Notes under the pieces: generated by a model
The model's input: only the letters and a program-made list of their open reading frames with translations
Told to the model about the DNA's origin: nothing
Databases searched by the model: none
Translations under genes and position numbers: made by a program
Shown: positions 55,318 through 64,000 of the stretch, piece after piece
Layout: each line of letters begins with the position of its first letter
Position numbering within the stretch: position 1 is the stretch's first letter
From: Alligator mississippiensis
Lineage: Eukaryota > Chordata > Crocodylia > Alligatoridae
DNA: 64,000 bases
Reading direction: 5' to 3'
Assembly: GCF_030867095.1 (NCBI RefSeq)
Contig: NC_081824.1
Coordinates: 348,042,203-348,106,202, forward strand

Positions 55318-57990
55318 GTCATAAAATTATACAAAAGTAGGGCTGGATGTAATCTCTGATGGTCATCTAATTCAACCCCCTGCCAGTGACAGGATCATTT
55401 CTATCCAAACCATAGCCTGCAAATCCTTGTCTGTCTTATTCGTAAAACTACACAGTCAACCCTGACACAAACAACACCCTACATCCCATAGGTAAAGCAG
55501 GAGGACAGCTCTCTAGCCAGGGACTTCTGGGTTTTAGTCCCAGCAGGAGCACTGGCACACTCCAGTTGAAATCCCTAGCTTTGGCTGCAGTGCCACTAAG
55601 GAAGATGGGGTGGGGGGAAAAAAGAAAAACTTGGTATGTAGGAACAGGAGGGGAAAATAATTCCTTCCCAGCCCCATGTGACAATCAGAAAAGCCCAGAA
55701 GCATGGAAAATGCATATTATAGGCATAGCTATTCCTAGATCATCCCTGACCAATGGTTGTCCAACTTCTACCTCCAGTGACGGAGAGTCCCTAGGCAGTG
55801 AATTCCCTGCCTCACTGTTTTAACAGCGAGGACGTTTTTCTGGATATCCAACCAGAACCTACATTGCTGCAACTTCAGTCCTTTGGTTTGTGTCCTCCTC
55901 TCTGCAGCAAGAGGGAAAAGGTGTGTTCCTTCTTTGTGCCAGCCTTTAAAATATTTGAAGACTGCTATCATATTCCATAGTAGGTGCCTTTTCTGCAAAC
56001 TGAACATGCCTTTTTCCTTCAGTCTCTCCTCGCCTGGCTTTCCTCCCAAACTTTTATCATTTTTGTTGCCCATCTCTGGACAATCTCTAACTTCTCCATT
56101 TCTTTTTTAAACTGTGGGGACCAAAACTGCACACAGTACTCTAGATGAGGCCTAACTGCTGCCAAGAGGTAAGAGGCACTATTACCTCCTATGTCTTGCA
56201 AATAATGCTTCTGTTGATACATCCCAAAACCGCTTTCACCTTTTGTGCAGCTGTGTCACACTGCAGACTCATATTGTGTCTGTAATCCACTAAGAGTCCC
56301 AGATCCTTCTCTGTAGTGCTGCCATCTAACTAGGTGTCTCCCATTTTAATCCATGCTTTTTGAATACTTTTCCTGAAGTGTAGCACCTTGCATTTGTCTG
56401 CACTGAACTTCATTCTGTTAGCTCCAGCCCAGCTTTCCAGTCTGTAAAGATCCTTCTGAATTATGCTTTTGCCGTCCGGTGTGTTCACAACCTTTTCTAG
56501 TTTTATATCTTACATGAATTTGCTCAAGCAGCTTTCTGTTCAAGCATCTAGATCATTAATAAACATGTTGAACAGCTGGGACCAGGACAGATCCTGGGGC
56601 CTCCATTCAAATCTTCCTGCCATTCCAACATAGAGCCAATTACCACTTGCTTGCAGCTATTGAGCCAGTTTGTCCACCTTACAGTAGTTTGGTTTAGCTA
56701 CACTTCTGCAGTTTGTTTTAGGTCATGTGGAAGTTTGTCAGAAGTCTTGCTGAAGTCCAGATGCACAATATCCGCTGCATTCCCTTCATCCACCCAACTA
56801 ACTGTCTTGTTTCTAAGGACATCAGGTTTATCTAACATGCTTTATTGATAGTAAATCCATGCCGGCGGCTTGCAACTGGACTTCTTTAGACTATGCTCCA
56901 GTAACTTTCCAGGTATTGAGGTGAGGTTATCTGGTTCCTTGGGTCCTCCTTTTTGTCTTTTTTAAAGAGGGACACTATGTTTCCAGTCCTTTGGTACCAC
57001 ACCTGCCTCCTATAAATTTGTAAACATTGTCAAGCACTCTGAGATTTCTTCTGCCAGTTTCTTCAGTATCCTGGGATGAAGTTCACTGGGCCTTGTTGAC
57101 TTGAATTCATTTAGATGCATCATAAGCTCTCTGTTTCTTTTATTTTCTCATCCCTCATCTTGTTCCTTTTCTTATCCAAATAATCTTCATTAGCTGCCTA
57201 ATTGCAGCCTTTTTTTGTGAGCAACCTATTGAGCAACTCCACCTTCTTTGAATTCTTATGGCTATTTAACAGCATATCCACAACTTCTTTGGTTTTTCTT
57301 TTCTGGCCAACATTTATAAAACCTTGTTATCTTTAACTTCACTCTTAAGGTGAAGTTCATTTTTTCCTGTTGCTTTCCTGATGTTGTCCCTGCAAGCTCT
57401 TGCTATTTTCTGGTATGCTTCCTTGGTGACCTTGCCCATTTTTCCACTGCCTGTATGCTCTCTTTTTGCACTCAATTCATCCTAGAAGCTCTTCATATAG
57501 CCATATTTGTCTTGCTATTTTTGTGCTTCCATTGTGTCAGAATGGTTTTTTGTTGGGCTTCTGATACTGTGCCCTTTACAAGCTTCCAGCCTTCCTGGGC
57601 ACCTTTATCCTTTAGTCTGTCCTTTAGTCTTATGGCACCATGCCTACCATCTCCTTGAGTCACTCCAAATCAAACCTTTTGAAATCTAATCTTAGTTCTG
57701 CTGACATCATGCTTTCCCAATTTTCAGGATCTTGACTTCTATCATATCATGATCTCTTCCTCCCAAGTTTTCTATCACCTTCAGATACTCCACCGGTTCT
57801 TCCTATTAGTCAGGATGAGATCTAAGATATATGATGCCCTTAAGCTTTTGGAACAGAAAGCTGCCCTCCACACAAGTTAGGAGCTTTCCTGATATTTTAT
57901 ATTTGGCTGTATTATTTTTCTAGTAGATGTCTGGAAAATTGAAGGTTCCCATCAATGGCATGATATCACCCAATTTGGGCATATAATCCA
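55318..57990 (-). mobile_element. Old CR1 LINE, nearly full length, decayed
   Basis: The 3' tail (55318) reads TCATAAAATTATACAAAAG then GGGCTGGATGTAATC. A long 3'UTR follows to about 55780, then ORF2 with readable pieces such as [27 protein letters not shown] (56100-56170) and, further right, reverse-transcriptase and endonuclease regions recognised by their minus-strand wording (GGTGAGGTTATCTGG, CTGAAGTCCAGATGC, CCCATCAATGGCATGATATC near 57945-57965). Many frameshifts. It lies 345 bases beyond the ECRG4 stop codon. Confidence 0.8.
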
Positions 57991-60900
57991 ATGGTTTTCA
58001 GATGGGCAGAGATATTTAACTTTGTGTCGGGACTGTACATATATCTCCATATGGTACAGGGAAAAGGTTTCCTCAAGATTTAAACACAGTTATAGTCCCT
58101 TTTCTATTTCCATACTGTACAAAATACTCTGGTGCATGACATAAGTTAAATATGATAACACTTTTATAATCTATGTGGTGCCCTCTTCAATTTACCTATA
58201 AAAATTTGATCTGGCCTAAAACTTAGCATGTAATTTCTGAAGGAACTATTTTTAAATTATGTGAGTGTCAACTTATCCAGGTTTAAAGGCTCTTAGCCTT
58301 GCTATATAATTAAATATAAATATACATTGTTCAATGCACTTAATATCGATGATAGTCTCACATTAGCTCACTATTTATAAAGCTCTTGATACTTTCTTCA
58401 CAGGAAGGGCATACTTCCATTCACATGTGCATGTTTAAAAAGATAATTTGAAGCTATGGTACAGCAAATAGGCTGCATACTTTTTTTCCCTTCAGCTGGA
58501 CACTGTAGAAAATCTTTAAGTGTGGCTGCATTAAAAGGAAGCCTAAGATATCAAAAGATTCAGTGACAATACAAAGTTTGAGGGAGGACAAGTAATGGAA
58601 GGAAGTGCTGGATGAAGTCAAGAGACTGACATGATGAGTACAGAGGGGAAAGGTCAAAATGAAAAGCATTAAAACAAGGTCTGTGGCAGTTGTGAAGGAA
58701 CGAGAGTCAGGAACCTCTGGCTTGCTGTAGCTTAGAGTACGTACAAATTTTCAAAGCATCACATAAGGATGAGTGATAGCTCCCTGCTTGTTATTTCTTC
58801 TAATTCTTACGTATGACTCTTGCCACATTTGTTGATACCCTCACTCCCATCCAAATACTGAGATGGAGAAACAGCTACCAAAAGGAAGGAGATTAAAAAA
58901 TGCTGGCCAGTTTTCCTTTCCATCTGGCTCTGTCTGTCAACCATTTTTATGCAGAAGAAAACTGACTGATCTTACATAAAACCAGTTTCCTTCTATTTTA
59001 CATAAGCTATTCATAGAAAAACCTACTAAGTTAAATTTAGTTCATTTGGTGCAACCGTCTAATGTAGGCAACAACTGTTTATGCTATTTCAATCATACTT
59101 TCTCTTGCATAGTTCATGGGTCCTTTCTTAGCATCTAACAAAATAGGCTGTTGCCTATGAAATATTAAGCTTCCCTGAATCAGTTGGTTTCTAAGATGCT
59201 GCCTTGCCTTGCCTTCTGCCTCCAAAATATATATTTTTTTGAAGTTTCTTTTCCTTTTGTACCATATGAAAAGGGGAAAAAATAAGGAACCCAGGGTTTT
59301 GTACCATTCAAATAGTGCTGATTTCCAAAATAATTTACAACATCCAATGAATGAAGTCACTATTAATACTTAAAAAACCCTTATGTTCTCTCTCTACATC
59401 TCATTGTACAGTCAATCCAACAGAAAAGTAAAATGGAAATTTACATTTACCCCTTTTAGCTTTTTTAAAACAAAAGCTCTTAGGTTTCTATATAAAGTTA
59501 ATTAGATAACGTTGCTGATTTTCATATAATATTTAAGCTTTTGCAAGCATTTCCAGGCTGCCCCTCTCCATAACCCCTACCCCCCGACCAACTCCAAAAG
59601 AAAAAAAAAATCAAGAAAGAAAAACAAAAAAAACTTACCTAAGCAGAGGCCACATTTCTCTTTGTATATGTAGATAAGGTAGACTACCAGAAAGTGCAGT
59701 GCAATGAGTGCAGCGCTTCAGGACTGAAGAAAGACTTACAGGGAGCACGTCCTTATCCGAACTCCAGGTAAACAGTGCTCATGAACTACATGAACTGCAC
59801 AGTCTAAGCTTTTTGTCTCGTTAAGACATGTTACTTTGTTTTTCAGAGCACCCTATGCCTTTAATAGCAGCCTTGGCAGGTCCTGTTCAGTTGAAGACTG
59901 AGTAAGAATCCTTGAAATTGATGGCACCTAATTTACTCCACCTTAGTTTATGCACTTAACCAATAAGCAATTAGTTACAATGTAAGCAATAGGTAGCCAA
60001 TTTGGTCGTCTTTATATTATACAGTTAAGAGAATTATGCACTTATCTGAAATGTATGCAAGTAGAGTGCACCGTAACATCTCTGGCCATGCTGACAACTG
60101 AAATCATATCGCTTCCTGACTAAAATGAAAGAGCGGTCATTGTTCATTAATACTTCCCACAGAATATGAACAGTTTGCTGTGATGCCACTTTTAATGCCT
60201 CAAGACCAGCTGTCCTTACATTGCCACAAACTAAATCAGTAATTCAGACCCCAAAGACAATACTATCAATTTTCCAAGGAAATGCCCGAGGGGTATCATT
60301 CCTTATTCAAAGGACAAACCTAACAACGCATGTTCCCAAAGCCACTGTTATGTATACCTCTTAGCCTATGTACAGAGAAGTTCCCAAAATATCTTGTTCC
60401 CTTCTCCCTCATGCAATGGAGTACTTGTTGCAGACGTGTTAACCTGGGTTCTTACCTAGTTTTTAGCCCAAATTTCCAAACTGTCCAAAGTTACAAAGCT
60501 GGACTCATGCAGGCTTTATACCTAAGCTTGATTGCCAGGATGGGGGTAGGAACTAGAGTCTGGGTTTCACTGTAAGTTCCCAACTCACCTACTTTGCATT
60601 TGGGACAGAGGTGAAGCCCAGATTGTGGAGCTTGTGTTTTGATAACTTTCCTGGGTCAGCCTTCCTTCAGCCTATTCTGATCCCAGAACAGACCACGCAG
60701 GCCGATGAAGGCTTGAACCATGTGCCAAGGGTCCCTTCAGGGATGGGCCTGAGGATCTGGTCACGGAAGAAGTGTCAGAGTTTGAGTAGCCAGACACATG
60801 CCTGTTTCTGTCTTGCCTGTTCCACTACTAATGAGATTACACTGCTCAGTGCCACGCTTCCATACAATGACTTCCGATTTGTTGGCTGCTGGGGTATAAT

Positions 60901-62570
60901 AGTTCCCACCACAAGCTGCTGTTTAAATCTTTTTTACTTAATAAATCAGAGAGACTGTACAAATAGCAGGAGCTTCCTGCTTCCTGACTCGTCTTTCTCC
61001 CCCTCACACACAGGCCAGCATGTTGCTGTGTTGTCAATGTTACGATCACATAAAGGTCTAACAAAACTGAGCAGCCAAATAGCATCATATCCTCTCTGTA
61101 TGTCATTCTTCCGTGTGAGGAAGAAGGCACACGTCATATTTTATATCCTTTCCTCAACTTATCCAAGTTCCGGGGATGAGAGGCTCATTTGCTGGTTGCC
61201 GGAAATTAGTTGCGTGTTGAGCTCATCCTTAGCAAAAGCTTGCATTCCTAATCTCACAGATAAGCAGGGTGCAGAACACCCCAGTCATACAGGTGGATGT
61301 CAGCATGGCCAATACCAGAAAGGCTGGTCAGTACCAACTTATGTTCAGTCAGACAAATGCACACATCATCACCATCCCACAACTGCTTAGCATGTACCTT
61401 TTACTGTGAGGGGCTCTGATGTCAAGGAATATCTTGACTCAGGACTGTAGAGGGGAGGCTAGCCCCTTAAAATGGTCCATCACAGTTTGGGAACCTATGC
61501 TCTCAAAGACAGCTAGTTATTCAGGCATACTAGCTGTTTACAACTCACAGCAGTAGCTGCCTCATAAACCTCCACTACTACAGTAGACAGGTCACTTGCC
61601 AACATCCTGTTGGCTGGCCATGAACTCCACTGTGTCCTGCAGCCCCTGTCTACATCCTGCTGCACCATCAAAGAGCAGGACTTGTTTATTCATTGGTTTT
61701 TACTGGATCCAAGCCTTGGCACTTGCAGAAGCAAGGCTGCATATACAAGTGCCTCACTTGTATGTGCTTATATGTGTGTTAGCAGCTATGAACACTTCTG
61801 CAGAGCTATATGAAGGACAGAATCTATCACAAAATCCTTAGAGCAGCTCAAAGTAGTGAGGTGCTGTGAATTCTGGGAGGTACCCCTGGAAATCTTAACA
61901 CCAAACCCAAGCTATTGCAGGATCAGCATGGATACAGCCACAGTGATAAGAGTATTGTGGCAGTGTGCAGTGTTGGATCCATAAGCCTGAACCTGGGTAA
62001 GTTCTGCAGTGATGGCATACTTGACTTCATTTTGCCCAGCCAGAATAGATGCTTGCTCCTTCTCCTTTACTTCCCATCCCTCTGTTCCTCCTTGACAGCC
62101 AGCTTCCCTTTACTGCAGCCACACTGAGAAAGGCACCTCTACCATTTCTCAGGTCCTTGTGGCCATAACCATGGAGAAGGGTATAGCATTCCTCCTGAAC
62201 AGTCCCAGCTGCTAGCACTGGCCATTCTGCTAGAGGTCACTCTCCCTGCCATGCCAGTCACAGCAAGGACTAGGGCTCTTTCTTACACCTGTGAAGTCAG
62301 ACCATTACCACAGGAGAAACTTCATTTAAGTTACCTTCTGACAGGGTTTTCAGGTAAAGGGGGAAGACTCAACAGGAAATGAATTATCAGTGGGGGCCAC
62401 TCTGATCCCTATCACTTACTGATCTGTTGCTCAGCTTGTTGCTTCATGCCATAGTTCCTGCACAAACTACCATTGTACTTTGTGCTTTCTGCCCTGTGCT
62501 CCCTGCTTGATGTATTGCTCTACATTTTGCTCCCTGCCCTATCTACTATAGGTCACACAGAGGCTGCCTA
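57991..62570. other. Intergenic, nothing recognised
   Basis: Mostly AT-rich. The longest frame (60611-61390, +, 259 codons) has no recognisable motif. AATAAA at about 60940 and the surrounding TTTACTTAATAAATCAGAGAG resemble an LTR-type poly(A) region, but no pair was found. Confidence 0.4.
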
Positions 62571-62581
62571 TGCCACAGGTC

Positions 62582-62671
62582 AGCATTCTCTCTAAGCTGC
62601 ACGGCCACATGTGCCATGCTGCCAGGCATGCCTGCGTGGCCACACAAGCCGCATAGCTTAGAGGGAATGCT
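62582..62671. mobile_element. Foldback/MITE-like element
   Basis: AGCATTCTCTCTAAGCTGC (62582-62600) is inverted at about 62650-62671 (GCATAGCTTAGAGGGAATGCT), with GGCCACA/TGTGGCC inside. Confidence 0.6.
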
Positions 62672-62949
62672 ACCACAGGTTGGGCACCTTTGATGTAGAC
62701 TTAATTTGCTGTGCGCACGCTGAAGTGCACGTGTTTCTCTGTGTATATGTTCCACACATATTTATGGTGTTGCATAACTCTCTGTAGGCAATGTTTCACT
62801 TTAGCTCTTTGTCCTTGCCTAGGTGCTAGAGAACAATACAGATTTAAGAGCCATTTTGCCCATGCCATGATTCACTTCCAACAGGTAAACAAATATTTTA
62901 GTTTAAAAAAATCAGAAGTTTGATAACACACCCCCTCTCTGCTGCCAGA
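62672..62949. other. Intergenic, nothing recognised
   Basis: Short gap before the last CR1. Confidence 0.4.
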
Positions 62950-64000
62950 ACTCATTAAGGAGTATGTGTGAAGATGATAAGCTTGCACAAGGTAGGATTC
63001 TGAGTGACAGCCAGCATGGCTTTGTTGCGGGCAGGTCTTGTCTTAACAATCTCATCTCCTTTTATGATCAGGTAACTCATCACCTGGATAAGAGAGAGGA
63101 GGCTGACACTGTATACCTTGACTTCCAAAAAGCCTTTGATCTGGTACCCCATGATGCTCTCATGAGAAAATTGGAGGATTGTGGGCTTAACTGCGAGACA
63201 GGTGGGTAGGAAGCTGGCTGCGGGGTAGGACCCAGGGAGTTCTAATGAACTGTCATCCTGGCAACAAGTGGTCAGTGGTGTTCCTCAGGGGTCGGGGCTT
63301 GGTCCAGTGCTTTTCAACATCTTCATCAAAGATTTGGATGTGGGGATGAAGAGCTCACTAGCTAAGTTCACAGATGACACCAAGTTATGGGGAAGCATGA
63401 TCAGGCTTGAAGATAGGCTGCAGATACAGGTGGACCTAGCAAGTTGGGCGGATTGGAACCAGATGTTCAACATGGAGAAATGTAAAGTGCTCCACCTGGG
63501 GACGAACAATCCCCTGCACACCTACAGGCTTGGTAATGCCAATCTGACCAGCACTACAAATGAAAGGGACCTGGGGTAATAATAGACCACAGTATGAACA
63601 TGAGCCAGCAGTGCAACGCTGTAGCCAGCAGGGTTAATACCCTGGTGTGCTTTGATCGATGCATCTCCAGCAAAACCAAGAAAGTGCTCCTTCCACTCTA
63701 CTTGGCATTGGTGAGACTGCAGCTGGAGTACTGTGCCCAGTTCTAGGTGCTGCACTTTAACAAGGACATGGTAAAGCTTGAAAAAGTCCAGAGAAGAGCC
63801 ACCCATATGCTCAGAGACTTGCACAGCAAGCCATACAAGGAAATGCTGAAGGACCTGGGACTCTTCAGCCTGAAAAAGAGAAGGCTAAGAGGGGACTGGG
63901 TTGCAGCTTATGGCTACATCAGGGGTGTACATCAAGGGCTTGGTGAGCAACTGTTCACCAGGGCACCCTTGGGGAAAACCAGGAGTAATGGTCACAGACT
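62950..64000 (+). mobile_element. CR1 LINE, 5'-truncated, runs off the window
   Basis: Begins near the LIKEYVCED motif, followed by DSQHGFVAGRSCLNNLISFYDQV, VYLDFQKAFDLVPHD, SGVPQGSGLGPVLF and FTDD (normally FADD; about 63370-63381). A frameshift lies near 63210-63270, with stops near 63577 and 63744. The match continues to position 64000 (TRSNGHRL-like), so the 3' end lies outside. A different, more diverged copy from that at 21888. Confidence 0.9.

Noticed and set aside
57350..57689. 102-codon hydrophobic plus-strand ORF
   Set aside because: Antisense to the old CR1 between its reverse transcriptase and endonuclease regions; no start context or homology.
55318..62950. Search for exons of UXS1, the gene next to ECRG4 in human
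   Set aside because: No UXS1-like motif was seen on either strand; the neighbour is probably outside the window. NCK2-like exons upstream were likewise not seen.
1..64000. CRISPR arrays, tRNA and rRNA genes, bacterial operons
   Set aside because: None of the regular repeats has CRISPR spacing, no cloverleaf gene was recognised, and the gene structure is eukaryotic.

Overview
The window is vertebrate nuclear DNA, most likely from a sauropsid and probably a crocodilian (a turtle is the main alternative). Three things suggest this: one spliced protein-coding gene with small exons and long introns, a landscape dominated by CR1 LINEs whose 3' ends read like TCTATGAAT or TTCTATGATTCTATG, and many short non-autonomous DNA transposons. 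I see no prokaryotic, CRISPR, operon, tRNA or rRNA features. The species call is inference.

The one real host gene is ECRG4 (augurin, C2orf40 in human) on the + strand. It has four coding exons at 45469-45568, 48664-48711, 52696-52853 and 54812-54973. All splice sites are canonical GT-AG and the predicted preproprotein is 155 aa. Exon 1 lies in a CpG island and encodes a signal peptide whose core is a run of ten leucines, nine of them CTG. The furin-type RQKR site and the tyrosine-rich C-terminus are present.

1-45 kb looks intergenic and repeat-rich. It holds CR1 copies at 885-3561 (+), 16090-16198 (+), 18941-19848 (-), 21888-23831 (+), 24962-26436 (-), 35174-35622 (+), 37579-40740 (-) and 43801-44355 (-, split by a hAT element). 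The copy at 21888-23831 has an open ORF2 right through the reverse transcriptase. A different non-LTR element (RTE-like) lies at 26920-28175 (-), and a decayed hAT transposase related to the CGGBP1-like family at 29540-30960 (-). Between these are several foldback or MITE-like elements, including a nearly spacer-free 196-bp inverted repeat at 5167-5362.

45-55 kb is the ECRG4 gene. Intron 1 carries a GATAGATGCACAC-type minisatellite, a CR1 tail, and a Tigger-like element nested inside another terminal-inverted-repeat element. Intron 2 carries a 1.5-kb hAT-like element and a foldback element. 55-64 kb holds an old, nearly full-length CR1 (55318-57990, -), about 4.6 kb of sequence with no gene I can recognise, and the start of another CR1 (62950-64000, +) that runs off the window.

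I found no convincing new biological system. The most unusual items are structural: nested transposons with readable target-site duplications, a perfect 23-bp-arm palindrome inside a dead transposase, and several long hairpins.
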